Position numbers and translations under genes: made by a program. From assembly GCA_016178785.1 (NCBI GenBank), contig JACOSO010000068.1:1-64000 (forward strand): 64,000 nucleotides of DNA. The letters run 5' to 3'. Below, piece after piece: positions 43,883 to 52,271 of this stretch. How positions within the stretch are numbered: the stretch's first letter is position 1; the number at the start of each line of letters is the position of its first letter. The notes beneath the pieces were generated by a model that saw nothing but the letters and a program-made list of their open reading frames with translations, ran no database searches and was not told the DNA's origin. The DNA comes from Bacteroidota bacterium. Lineage in GTDB: Bacteria > Bacteroidota > Bacteroidia > Cytophagales > Cyclobacteriaceae.

Positions 43883-44345
43883 ACTTATCAGGATAGATGA
43901 CCGGCTCGTGCACGGACAGGTGGCCTTTACATGGGTTCCTTCGCTTGGGATTGACTGCCTCATTGTGGCCAACGATAAAATAGCCAGGGATGATTTTCAA
44001 AAAATGACTTTGGGTCTGGCAAAACCCGCTGGTGTTAAACTTCTAATCAAATCGGTAGCGGATACCATTGCTTTTCTGAACGATGAAAAGAACAAACCGG
44101 CAAAAATCCTGGTGCTGGTCAATTCAGTAAAAGATGCAGCTACCCTGGCAAGCGGTGTTTCGGAAATCAGCTCGATCAACTTTGGAGGCATTCGTGCAAA
44201 GGAGAACGCGAAATTGATTTCGAAAGCCGTGGCGTTAACCGATGAAGATGTTGTGCTTATAAAAGAATTGCTTCAAAAAGGTATCGAGCTCGAAATACGA
44301 CAAGTGCCTACAGATGAAAAACAAAAAGTAGGCTCATTGATTTAG
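43875..44345 (+). CDS. PTS mannose-family IIB component
   Basis: This 156-residue protein has the phosphorylation site His13 in the signature RIDDRLVHGQVAF, followed by the fold's regular strands (CLIVANDKIA, ILVLVNSVKDA, INFGGIRA). It gives phosphate to the sugar while IICD moves it across the membrane. The start overlaps the IIA gene by 8 bases. Which sugar (mannose, glucosamine, N-acetyl-galactosamine or another) is taken cannot be read from IIB. The downstream nagB gene favours glucosamine. Confidence 0.92.
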   Translation: MIKLIRIDDRLVHGQVAFTWVPSLGIDCLIVANDKIARDDFQKMTLGLAKPAGVKLLIKSVADTIAFLNDEKNKPAKILVLVNSVKDAATLASGVSEISSINFGGIRAKENAKLISKAVALTDEDVVLIKELLQKGIELEIRQVPTDEKQKVGSLI

Positions 44346-44463
44346 TTGTGTTGCTTTGTGTCTTAGTGGGAAAAAAGGCATCGCAATTTTGAACCACAAA
44401 GACACAAAGTTCACTAAGCCGCACAAAGCAAAAAACCATAGAGGTTTTAAAATTTGATAGTCC
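44346..44463. repeat. Short spacer with an inverted CACAAAG-type repeat
   Basis: ctttgtgtcttagtgg and ccacaaagacacaaag are near reverse complements, separated by about 30 bases. Similar caccaaag/ccacaaag and tgcgtctt fragments occur at 47810-47830 and 49561-49600. This looks like a small dispersed palindromic repeat that sits inside the PTS operon between IIB and IICD. Confidence 0.65.
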
Positions 44464-46035
44464 ATGACAATAACTTTTATTCTGATTACGCTGATCGCCA
44501 TGTTTGGTCACTCAGAAGATTTTCTGGGAACGACTTTGTTAAACAGGCCTTTGGTTTTGGGGCCGCTTGTAGGTTTGGTGTTGGGAGATTTCAATCAGGG
44601 AATTGTCATTGGTGCAACACTCGAGCTGATTTTCATGGGAAACATTAAAGTTGGTGCTGCCATTCCGCCCGATGTGATCACCGGTGGCGTGTTGGGTACA
44701 GCGTTCGCCATCATTTCAGGTAAAGGCCCGGCAGTGGCGCTCGCGCTTGCAGTTCCGATTTCCATCCTGGCCGAAATGGTGGTGAGCGGACTATTTATTT
44801 TCAGGGCCGGCTTCAATAAAAAATTCACCGAATATGCTGAGGAAGGAGACTGCAACAAATTGCAATGGCTCCATATTGCCTCAGGCTTGCTGAAGCCATT
44901 GTTAATGGGTCTTATCACCTTCCTTACCTTGCAGTTAGGTGCCGATGTGATGAAGTCATTTCTTGACCGGATTCCGGAATGGGTAAACACAGGTTTACAA
45001 GTGGCAGGAAACATGTTGCCGGCACTTGGCTTTGCACTGCTGATGAGTGTGATGTTCAACAAGAAAGTAGCGCCTTATTTTTTCCTCGGTTTTATCCTGA
45101 GCAGCTACCTGAAACTTCCGATGATCGCCATTGGAGGCCTGGGCGTGATCCTTGCGCTAATCGTGACAAAAATCACGCATAGGGAGACAGCGAGTGAAGA
45201 CGAGCCCAATAACGATGACACTCCTTCACCGGCAGCGTCATTTTCAAAGTCAGAGATTCGGAGTATATTTTTTCGTTCACTCACACTGGAAGCTAACTTC
45301 AATTTTGAAACCTGTCAGAATACCGGCTTTGCATTTTCCATGATTCCGGTCGTTAAAAAAATATACAAGACGAAAGAATCAATTGCGCTTGCCTTAAAAA
45401 GACATCTGCAATTCTTCAACACGAGTCCCTATGGTTCGACACTGATTCTCGGAATCTCTGCAGCGATGGAGGAACAAAATAGTCGTTCGAAGGATTTTGA
45501 TGCCCAATCGATCAATGGCGTCAAGCTGGGCCTGATGGGACCTTTGGCTGGCATATTCGATTCTTTATTCTGGGGAACACTGAAAGTTATTGCCGCGGGC
45601 GTTGGCACATCGCTCGCATTGAAAGGAAACATTGCTGGTCCGCTCCTCTTTATTCTGATCTTTAACGTTCCTCATTTGTTGCTTCGATACCAGCTAACAT
45701 TTATCGGATACAACCAGGGAAATAGATTTCTTCAAAAAATGGCAAACAACAACGTGATGGACCGATTAACGTCAGGGGCTGCCATTGTAGGATTGATGGT
45801 GGTTGGCGCAATGCCCGCATTGCTGATGTCAATTAAAACGCCAATAGAAATTGGCACTTCGGGTTCTGAAATTTCATTGCAGGGAATTCTGGATCAGATT
45901 GTGCCGGGCATCATTCCACTCGTGTTGACATTCCTCGTCTATTTATTCTTAAAGCGAAGTGTTAAGACAACTTATTTGTTGTTGGGCCTGCTGGTGCTGG
46001 GATTTATCGGAAGTGTATTGCATGTATTTGCATGA
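44464..46035 (+). CDS. PTS mannose-family IIC-IID fused membrane permease
   Basis: This 523-residue membrane protein joins two subunits that are normally separate. Residues 1 to about 235 are IIC: hydrophobic helices with GPLVGLVLGDFNQGIVIGAT and NIKVGAAIPPDVITGGVLGT. An acidic, Pro/Ser-rich linker follows (about 238-255, TASEDEPNNDDTPSPAAS). Residues about 260-523 are IID: RSLTLEANFNFETCQNTGFAF, GLMGPLAGIFDSLFW and C-terminal helices. IIC and IID form the sugar channel of the Man family. The fusion may secure equal amounts of both halves. It lies 118 bases after IIB and 19 before enzyme I. Confidence 0.92.
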   Translation: MTITFILITLIAMFGHSEDFLGTTLLNRPLVLGPLVGLVLGDFNQGIVIGATLELIFMGNIKVGAAIPPDVITGGVLGTAFAIISGKGPAVALALAVPISILAEMVVSGLFIFRAGFNKKFTEYAEEGDCNKLQWLHIASGLLKPLLMGLITFLTLQLGADVMKSFLDRIPEWVNTGLQVAGNMLPALGFALLMSVMFNKKVAPYFFLGFILSSYLKLPMIAIGGLGVILALIVTKITHRETASEDEPNNDDTPSPAASFSKSEIRSIFFRSLTLEANFNFETCQNTGFAFSMIPVVKKIYKTKESIALALKRHLQFFNTSPYGSTLILGISAAMEEQNSRSKDFDAQSINGVKLGLMGPLAGIFDSLFWGTLKVIAAGVGTSLALKGNIAGPLLFILIFNVPHLLLRYQLTFIGYNQGNRFLQKMANNNVMDRLTSGAAIVGLMVVGAMPALLMSIKTPIEIGTSGSEISLQGILDQIVPGIIPLVLTFLVYLFLKRSVKTTYLLLGLLVLGFIGSVLHVFA

Positions 46036-46054
46036 TGGATAAAGGAAAAGCAAA

Positions 46055-47797
46055 GTGAAGAAAATAAAAGAGAAAACAGGGTTCGAGATCAGCGGTGTAG
46101 CTGCTTCACCCGGTATTGCCATCGGAAGTGCATATGTGGTACGGAAAAATGAAATCATTTCAAGCGGAACAAAACTGAAAAACGAAAGTGAGGTTCTCAA
46201 CGAAATAGAAAAGTTCAAAAAGGCTGTCCAGGCATCTGTTGATGATGTTGAGGCCGTTAAAAATAATGAAGCCTTAAAGCTAAATGACGATGAAGTTAAC
46301 GTGCTTGAAGCGCACATTGAACTCCTTACCGATCCCCAGCTTCATGAGGACGTGCTACAAAAAATAAACGCTGATAAGAAAAATGCAGTGGATGCTGTGA
46401 TTGAAGTTGTCGATAAATTCGTTGAGGTCTTTAAAAGCATGAGCGATGAATACATGAGCGCCAGTGCCGCTGACGTAAAAGATATCGGAAACCGGATTCT
46501 TGGAAGCCTGAATCATTCCATCGACAACGGCTGGCAAAATTTTCAGTCCAACACGATCATCATTGCAGAAGATATTTCACCTTCTGAAGCCATTACTATC
46601 GATATGACCCTGGTCATTGCTTTCGCGACAAGCGTTGGGGGAAAAACGTCTCACACAGCAATACTGGCAAAATCAAAAAACCTTCCTGCCGTACTCGGCT
46701 GCGGAAATACGGTGGATAAAATAGAAAACGGGGACGTCATCATAGTCGATGGAACCAAAGGTGTGGTGATTGTTAATCCGGGCGAAAAGTGTCTTGAAGA
46801 ATATTCAGCAAAAATGCGGGAGTACCAGCAAGGCAATGAATTCCTGCGATCCTTGAAAAGCGTCTCTTGCCAAACATCAGATGGCGTAAAAATTACATTG
46901 CGGGCCAACATTTCCAGCGCAGAAGATATGCTGGAGTCATTGAAACATGGTGCAGAAGGTGCAGGACTTTTCCGGACGGAACTCTTGTTCATGAACCGGA
47001 ATTCATTTCCATCTGAGGAAGAACAGTTTCAGTTTTACAGTAAGGTAGCACTGAAGTCGAAGGGAAAACCGGTCATTGTAAGGACCATTGATATTGGCGG
47101 AGATAAACCGCTGGGATACTTCAACCTTCCAAAGGAAGAAAACCCGTTTCTCGGATACAGAGCCATCCGCATCAGCCTTGACAGAAAAGATCTTTTTGTC
47201 ACACAGCTCAAAGCCATTTTGAGGGCAAGTGCGATGAGAAATTTCCGAATTATGTTTCCCATGATCAGCAGTCTTCAGGAACTCCGGCTCGCCAGAAAAA
47301 TCCTCGAAGAAGCAAAACAGGAACTGCGAAAAGCCAACCTTGATTTTGATGAAAACATTCCCGTGGGTATGATGATCGAAGTACCGTCAGCCGCGCTCAT
47401 GGCTGACATCTTTGCAAAGGAAGTGGACTTCTTCAGTATCGGAACAAACGATCTTTGCCAATACACACTGGCCGTTGATCGCGGAAACGAAAAAATAAAA
47501 GATCTGTACGATCCGTATAACCCGGCTGTGTTAAGGTTAATCAGCTATACCATTGAGCAGGCGAATAAATATAACATCAGCGTAGGAATGTGTGGCGAGC
47601 TTGCATCGGATCCAATGGCGACTCGGCTATTATTGGGCATGGGGTTAACAGAATTCTCCATGAGTGCGACTTCTATACCTTCCATAAAAAATTTGATTGT
47701 CAACAATAGTTATGAAGAGGCAAGGGAGGTTTGCGGGAAAGTTATGGCAATGGATAATTCAAAAAGTATTATTGATTATTTAAAGCGTAATGCTTAG
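46055..47797 (+). CDS. ptsI: PTS enzyme I (phosphoenolpyruvate-protein phosphotransferase)
   Basis: This 580-residue protein starts with GTG at 46055, as no in-frame ATG fits. It has the N-terminal HPr-binding and phospho-His domains with the phosphorylated His200 in VGGKTSHTAILAKS, then the PEP-binding barrel with EGAGLFRTELLFMNR, DIGGDKPLGYF and the active-site Cys513 in VGMCGELASDP. It transfers phosphate from PEP to HPr and so drives the system. All motifs and the length are normal. Its presence inside the sugar operon means this PTS has its own energy-coupling proteins. Confidence 0.95.
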   Translation: MKKIKEKTGFEISGVAASPGIAIGSAYVVRKNEIISSGTKLKNESEVLNEIEKFKKAVQASVDDVEAVKNNEALKLNDDEVNVLEAHIELLTDPQLHEDVLQKINADKKNAVDAVIEVVDKFVEVFKSMSDEYMSASAADVKDIGNRILGSLNHSIDNGWQNFQSNTIIIAEDISPSEAITIDMTLVIAFATSVGGKTSHTAILAKSKNLPAVLGCGNTVDKIENGDVIIVDGTKGVVIVNPGEKCLEEYSAKMREYQQGNEFLRSLKSVSCQTSDGVKITLRANISSAEDMLESLKHGAEGAGLFRTELLFMNRNSFPSEEEQFQFYSKVALKSKGKPVIVRTIDIGGDKPLGYFNLPKEENPFLGYRAIRISLDRKDLFVTQLKAILRASAMRNFRIMFPMISSLQELRLARKILEEAKQELRKANLDFDENIPVGMMIEVPSAALMADIFAKEVDFFSIGTNDLCQYTLAVDRGNEKIKDLYDPYNPAVLRLISYTIEQANKYNISVGMCGELASDPMATRLLLGMGLTEFSMSATSIPSIKNLIVNNSYEEAREVCGKVMAMDNSKSIIDYLKRNA

Positions 47798-47830
47798 AAA
47801 AAAATCCAATTACCACAAAGGCCACCAAGA

Positions 47831-48097
47831 ATGATTTCGAAAAATTATATCATCACCGCTCCTGAAGGAATCCACGCACGTCCTGCGACCACGCTGATCA
47901 GATTGACGAAAAAATACAAATCGGTAGTAAGCCTAAAGAAAGGCGAAAACCTTGTTCGGTTAAACAGCATGCTCAACATACTCACCATCGGTGCAAAAGG
48001 AGGCGATACAATTACCGTGATCATTGAAGGCGAGGACGAAGCCCATGCAGCACAAGCGATAGACAATTTTTTTATTGAAGAATTAAAGAAGCTATAA
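47831..48097 (+). CDS. ptsH: PTS phosphocarrier HPr
   Basis: This 88-residue protein has the active-site His15 in EGIHARPAT with the supporting Arg17, and a Ser at position 46 (RLNSMLNIL), the site that HPr kinase modifies in Gram-positive bacteria and some others. No HPr kinase gene is in the window. It accepts phosphate from enzyme I and gives it to IIA. It follows ptsI by 33 bases and precedes nagB by 9. Confidence 0.94.
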   Translation: MISKNYIITAPEGIHARPATTLIRLTKKYKSVVSLKKGENLVRLNSMLNILTIGAKGGDTITVIIEGEDEAHAAQAIDNFFIEELKKL

Positions 48098-48106
48098 AGG
48101 ATATTC

Positions 48107-48856
48107 ATGAAAATCACGATCACCAAAAATGAAAGGGAATTTGATGTGACCGCAGCATGGCGCATCATCGGGCAGATGCTGGAAAAACCTGATTCAGTTA
48201 TTGGGTTATCCACCGGCCAAACCACCATCAACATGCTTGCAATCGTGTCGGAAATCCATACAAAATATCCTTTTGATGTTTCCCGGATAACGCTTTTCAA
48301 TGTTGACGAGTTAACCAACCTGCCACGTGAATACTCCGGCAGTTGCTATACCATGATCCTGAATCAGATTGTCGGACCTTTGGGGATCTCTGAAGAGAAT
48401 TTTATCATGCCTCCCACCATGTCGAATGATTTTGAATCGGAAGCAAAACTATTTGAACAGAAATTGGCAGCGCGCGGTGGCGCAGATCTGCAAATGCTTG
48501 GTCTCGGGGCCAACGGTCATATCGGTATTAATCAGCCTGGTACTCCGTTTGAAAGTGAAACCTGGGTGTCACCAATGGATCCGGACTTTGAAGCACGTGT
48601 CCGAAGAGAAACAAAAGTACCGGACGATGTCATTTTGGGAGGTCTTACGCGAGGAATTAAAAATATCATGCATACAAGAAAACTGATACTGGTTGTGAAA
48701 GGAGCGCACAAAGCGGAGATGGTTAAAAAAGCAGTATTAGGACCCGTGACCACAGACATTCCTGCTTCGGTTGTACAACTTCATCCAAACTGCGAAGTTT
48801 TGTTGGATGCAGATGCGGCATCGAAGCTTGGAAACCTTGAAAATTACCGGCCTTAA
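48107..48856 (+). CDS. nagB: Glucosamine-6-phosphate deaminase
   Basis: This 249-residue protein is of normal length for NagB. It has the phosphate-loop GLSTGQTTINML, the FNVDEL motif with the Asp used in ring opening, and LGLGANGHIGINQPG with the catalytic His. It converts glucosamine-6-phosphate to fructose-6-phosphate and ammonia. It closes the PTS operon (9 bases after ptsH). No N-acetylglucosamine-6-phosphate deacetylase (NagA) is in the window, so the imported sugar is likely glucosamine itself, or the deacetylase lies elsewhere. Confidence 0.93.
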   Translation: MKITITKNEREFDVTAAWRIIGQMLEKPDSVIGLSTGQTTINMLAIVSEIHTKYPFDVSRITLFNVDELTNLPREYSGSCYTMILNQIVGPLGISEENFIMPPTMSNDFESEAKLFEQKLAARGGADLQMLGLGANGHIGINQPGTPFESETWVSPMDPDFEARVRRETKVPDDVILGGLTRGIKNIMHTRKLILVVKGAHKAEMVKKAVLGPVTTDIPASVVQLHPNCEVLLDADAASKLGNLENYRP

Positions 48857-49071
48857 GTCGCGATGAAACGTCCTAGCTCACAGGGTTAGGGAGTGGACTT
48901 CTCCTATTTCAACCAATGAAACAACCCAGATGCAGGCAGAACATTTTATAATTATTCATGCATTTTAATGCAACCATTATCGCAATATTACGATTAATGA
49001 GGAAGACAGTTTGCCAATCTTTTAACGCAGGACTTAAGAGGCGGTAAATTTGGATTTTAGTTTAACCAGTT

Positions 49072-49560
49072 ATGAAAACAGAAAACCTGACAGAAGAACA
49101 TTTCTCCGCGGTAAAAGAAATTTATGAAGAAGGGATTGCTACAGGCAATGCGACCTTCCAGACGGAATCACCGGCATGGAATGAATGGGACAAAAGCCAC
49201 TTGTCGCAATGTCGGTTTGTTGCCATTGAAAATGGTGTTGTCACGGGATGGGCTGCACTGACTCCCGTTTCAGGGAGATGTGTCTATGCCGGTGTTGCTG
49301 AAGTAAGTGTGTATATAAGCGCAAGCCACAGAGGGAAGGGAATCGGTAAACTTCTTCTTGAAAAACTGATCAAGGAAAGCGAAGCAAAGAATATCTGGAC
49401 TTTGCAGGCAGGTATTTTTCCTGAAAACACACCGAGTATCAAACTTCATGAAAATCTTGGTTTCCGTCAGGTAGGATACAGAGAAAAGATTGGGCAAATG
49501 AAAGGGATTTGGAGAGATACAGTCCTACTGGAACGGAGAAGCAAAATTGTAGGTATATAG
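49072..49560 (+). CDS. GNAT-family N-acetyltransferase, phosphinothricin/MnaT-like
   Basis: This 162-residue protein has the GNAT fold of the PAT/YncA branch: EEGIATGNATFQT near the start, GVAEVSVYISASHRGKGIGK as the acetyl-CoA-binding loop (RGKGIG), and NIWTLQAGIFPENTPSIKLH near the end. Close relatives acetylate methionine sulfone/sulfoximine or phosphinothricin-like amino acids. It stands alone, about 215 bases after nagB and 60 before the SigZ-type gene. Confidence 0.88.
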   Translation: MKTENLTEEHFSAVKEIYEEGIATGNATFQTESPAWNEWDKSHLSQCRFVAIENGVVTGWAALTPVSGRCVYAGVAEVSVYISASHRGKGIGKLLLEKLIKESEAKNIWTLQAGIFPENTPSIKLHENLGFRQVGYREKIGQMKGIWRDTVLLERRSKIVGI

Positions 49561-49620
49561 TCTGCGTCTTTTTTGCACCCCTTGCGTCTTATGTAAGGTA
49601 TAGCACATAATTTGAATTCA

Positions 49621-50151
49621 ATGGAGGCAATTGCAGCACCGATAAGCTTTTTTCAAAACGAATTAAAGGGATTCGTTTACAAGAGGGTAAAAAACATGGC
49701 GTTGGCAGAAGACATTGTGCATGATGTTTTCATTAAAGTTCAGTCCAAGTCTGGTCAACTTAAGGAAACAGAAAAAATCACCGGTTGGATTTATCAGATC
49801 ACAAAAAACACGATCATCGATCATTTTCGAAAACAATCCAAAAGCATAAATATCAGTGAACTGGACTGGGAGAATGAAACACCCAACTTTAACGAATGCG
49901 TTTCAAGCTGCTTGAAAGACATGCTACCTAAGCTTCCTGAAAAATACAGAGTAGCACTTGAATTGACCGAACTAGAAAATCTCTCTCAGCTTCAATTGGC
50001 GGAGCGCTTGGGCATATCCTATTCAGGTGCGAAGTCACGCGTACAACGCGCAAGACAAATGCTGAAAGAAAAGATGGACGAAATCCTGATCATAAAAACA
50101 GATGTTTACGGCAATGTGATTGTTTGCGTTGATCGCCCCGGTTGTTGCTAA
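49621..50151 (+). CDS. SigZ-type ECF sigma factor
   Basis: ATG 49621 is used; TTG 49612 lies three codons upstream. The 176-residue protein has sigma region 2 (DIVHDVFIKVQSKSGQL, GWIYQITKNTIIDHFRK) and region 4 (LPEKYRVALELTELENLSQL, SYSGAKSRVQRARQMLK). The SigZ group ends in a tail of the form DxYGNVIVC...CC, and here the last 20 residues are TDVYGNVIVCVDRPGCC. The Cys tail may sense thiol stress or metals. No anti-sigma gene is adjacent. A second SigZ-type gene with the same sort of tail is at 54941-55510. Confidence 0.87.
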   Translation: MEAIAAPISFFQNELKGFVYKRVKNMALAEDIVHDVFIKVQSKSGQLKETEKITGWIYQITKNTIIDHFRKQSKSINISELDWENETPNFNECVSSCLKDMLPKLPEKYRVALELTELENLSQLQLAERLGISYSGAKSRVQRARQMLKEKMDEILIIKTDVYGNVIVCVDRPGCC

Positions 50152-50205
50152 AAAGAAGTTGCGTCTTTATTAGCTTCTCTTCGTCTTGGAGGAAATATTC
50201 AAGAC

Positions 50206-51105
50206 ATGAAAAAACAATTATTACTTGTTCTCTTTTTATTGGGAGGCATAAATGCCTTCTCACAGAAAATAACGCTCGCTCCGATAAGCGATCACTACAA
50301 AGAACTTCAGACCTTTAGTGCCGCGCCAAATGCGCAACGCGCGTGGATGGATACTATAAAATACCCATCTTCACAATACGGAGGTTCAATTGTTTACTTG
50401 CTAGTAAAGCCTTACTACCTATCCGAGAGCCAGGTAAAAGCACTGAGTGAAAGTGTAAGATTTCCGGCCAACAGTTCCGACCAGGTACGAAATGAGCTTG
50501 ATTATATGCTCGATCTCCAAAACAAGCGCACTCCTGAGCAAATCAAAAGAGTAGAATTTTTAGCAAACATCGGGTACTGGCCTCCTATTAATTTGTTACC
50601 CTCACATCTTTCTTATGCCCAAAATCTGAAAGACTTATTCTTTGAAAGCAGAGAGCTGATGGGTGAAGATATCAATGCAAAAAATTTCCCTAAGGTCTCT
50701 AAACTCCTGCAAGGTGTCATGCAAGACATGCGAATCATGGAGTTCACGATCAAGTATAAACTGCTCCGGCCGCGTCCCTATCATCTTGAACCTAATCTAA
50801 AACCTTTAACAACGATCAACTCACCCTCATTCGCCAGTGGGCACACACTGTGGGCCTTTGTCCAGGCATTCACCTGGAGTGAAGTCGCTCTCGAAAAGCA
50901 GAAAGACTTCATTGCACTGGCGGAAGAAATAAGAAGATCGAGAGAAATCATGGGAATACATTATCCAAGTGATAACGAGGCTTCTCGCCAAGTAGCATTC
51001 AAGATGCTGCAATACTATTCACAAAACGAAATATTTAAAAAGGATCTGAGTGAAGCAATTGCAGAATGGAAATCAGTTTCACCTACATTCACATCGAAGA
51101 AATGA
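50206..51105 (+). CDS. PAP2-family phosphatase (class A acid phosphatase-like), periplasmic
   Basis: This 299-residue protein begins with a signal peptide (MKKQLLLVLFLLGGINAFSQ). The PAP2 motifs are in order: KYKLLRPRPYH (motif 1), SPSFASGHTLWAF (motif 2) and SREIMGIHYPSD (motif 3) with the catalytic His residues. This matches periplasmic non-specific acid phosphatases such as PhoN, and also related haloperoxidases. The stop overlaps the DoxX-like gene by 4 bases. The link to the sigma gene before it (54-base gap) may be functional. Confidence 0.88.
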   Translation: MKKQLLLVLFLLGGINAFSQKITLAPISDHYKELQTFSAAPNAQRAWMDTIKYPSSQYGGSIVYLLVKPYYLSESQVKALSESVRFPANSSDQVRNELDYMLDLQNKRTPEQIKRVEFLANIGYWPPINLLPSHLSYAQNLKDLFFESRELMGEDINAKNFPKVSKLLQGVMQDMRIMEFTIKYKLLRPRPYHLEPNLKPLTTINSPSFASGHTLWAFVQAFTWSEVALEKQKDFIALAEEIRRSREIMGIHYPSDNEASRQVAFKMLQYYSQNEIFKKDLSEAIAEWKSVSPTFTSKK

Positions 51106-51518
51106 TCTTGCTGAAAATTGACAAGAGAATAATGAGGGTCATCAAGATTCTCACTTACCTTTTGCTTCTTCTCAGTGTGATCACCAAATTGTTCTGCGTC
51201 CCTTACATCAGTCACAAATTCCATTTGTTGGGAATAAGCGATTTCTGTCATCTGTTTGCGTTGATCGAATTAATTGGTGTTGCATTCTTCCTTTACGAAA
51301 AAACAATTGGCCTTGGACTAGTATTTCTATGCAGCTATTTCGGAGGAGCGATAGCGACAGATATTCATTCTCCTGAATATCTCTACCAACCCTTAGTCGT
51401 TCTATCCTTTGTTTTCATTTCTGCATTCGTAAGAAGGCCAGGAATCTTTCATGAACTATTGACATTGCACGATGCCACCGACAGTTCAATCATTTTTTTC
51501 AAGGCAGGTAGGCGATAG
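51102..51518 (+). CDS. DoxX-like small membrane protein
   Basis: ATG 51102 overlaps the phosphatase stop by 4 bases (the open frame reaches back to 51066). The protein of about 138 residues has four hydrophobic helices: ILTYLLLLLSVITKLF, FCHLFALIELIGVAFFL, GLGLVFLCSYFGGAIAT and LVVLSFVFISAFV. The HSP motif after the third helix and the overall layout fit the DoxX/DoxD-like family. Function is unknown; some members assist redox or stress responses. Confidence 0.75.
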   Translation: MILLKIDKRIMRVIKILTYLLLLLSVITKLFCVPYISHKFHLLGISDFCHLFALIELIGVAFFLYEKTIGLGLVFLCSYFGGAIATDIHSPEYLYQPLVVLSFVFISAFVRRPGIFHELLTLHDATDSSIIFFKAGRR

Positions 51519-51559
51519 CAACTATTTTCGTATTTTAGCGTTTTCTTAAATACGAAATA

Positions 51560-51931
51560 ATGAAAAATACCTGCCTAAGAGTATTTGCTGACATTAATCA
51601 GATTAAGGCGTGTAAGGAAAAGATCAGCCATATTGATGAGTCGGCTGAACATCTTGCAAATTCACTCAGCCTGGCCGGAAATGGTGTGCGTCTTAAAATT
51701 CTATTCCTTCTTCAGGAGGAAGGCCGGCTCTGCCCTTGTGATCTGAGTGATATTCTTGGAATGAACATTTCAGCGATTTCACAGCATTTGAGAAAATTGA
51801 AAGACGGGAAAATAATAGTATCCAAAAAAACGGGGCAGACGATTTTTTATTCGATGAGTGCTGAGTATGCGAATATCTTCAAGCCTATTTTTAAACTAAT
51901 TACTGACAATAAAATCCTGGAACTGATATGA
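51560..51931 (+). CDS. ArsR-family metalloregulator
   Basis: This 123-residue protein has a winged helix with LCPCDLSDILGMNISAISQH. The CxC pair in the first helix of the DNA-binding motif is the alpha-3 metal site (ELCVCDL type) of ArsR and CadC sensors, and further Cys5 and Cys18 are near the N-terminus. It should repress the downstream genes until As(III), Hg(II) or Cd(II) binds. The next frame, a MerT-like remnant, overlaps by 4 bases, and a GDCCVxC gene follows, which favours mercury as the signal. Confidence 0.88.
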   Translation: MKNTCLRVFADINQIKACKEKISHIDESAEHLANSLSLAGNGVRLKILFLLQEEGRLCPCDLSDILGMNISAISQHLRKLKDGKIIVSKKTGQTIFYSMSAEYANIFKPIFKLITDNKILELI

Positions 51932-52035
51932 AAACTCAAATTGCTTTAAGTTTGCTAACAACATTGAGCGCATCAATGTGCTGTATTACTCCGATCTTGG
52001 CTATCATTGGAGGGACACTCTTTAATAAAAACTGA
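51928..52035 (+). pseudogene. MerT-like mercury transporter, short remnant
   Basis: The ATG overlaps the ArsR stop by 4 bases. The 35-residue frame reads like the first helix of MerT/MerTP: ALSLLTTLSASMCCITPILA with the Cys-Cys pair that takes up Hg(II). It then stops after GGTLFNKN, where a full protein has at least 80 further residues and two more helices. The GDCCVxC gene begins 9 bases later. The gene appears to have lost its middle and end by deletion. A micro-protein with a role of its own cannot be excluded. Confidence 0.7.
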
Positions 52036-52044
52036 CAATAGAAA

Positions 52045-52263
52045 ATGACAGAGACAACTATTATCACCAATTCAGTTATCACTTGTCCGAATTGTGGGCA
52101 TCAAAAGGAAGAGACTATGCCGACAGATGCCTGTCAGTTTTTTTACGAGTGTGAAAACTGCAAAACGCTTCTAAAACCCAAGCATGGAGATTGCTGCGTA
52201 TTTTGTTCCTATGGTACGGTGAAGTGTCCTCCTATCCAGGCCAATAAAAGTTGCTGTCATTAA
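52045..52263 (+). CDS. GDCCVxC domain protein, mercury-resistance associated
   Basis: This 72-residue protein has two Cys-rich parts: a CPNCG pair with a later CENC, and HGDCCVFCSYGTVKCPP with a final CCH. The GDCCVxC pattern defines a small family found beside mer and ars genes and thought to bind or pass on mercury. It follows the ArsR gene and the MerT remnant in one operon. Confidence 0.87.
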   Translation: MTETTIITNSVITCPNCGHQKEETMPTDACQFFYECENCKTLLKPKHGDCCVFCSYGTVKCPPIQANKSCCH

Positions 52264-52271
52264 TTGCAGAA

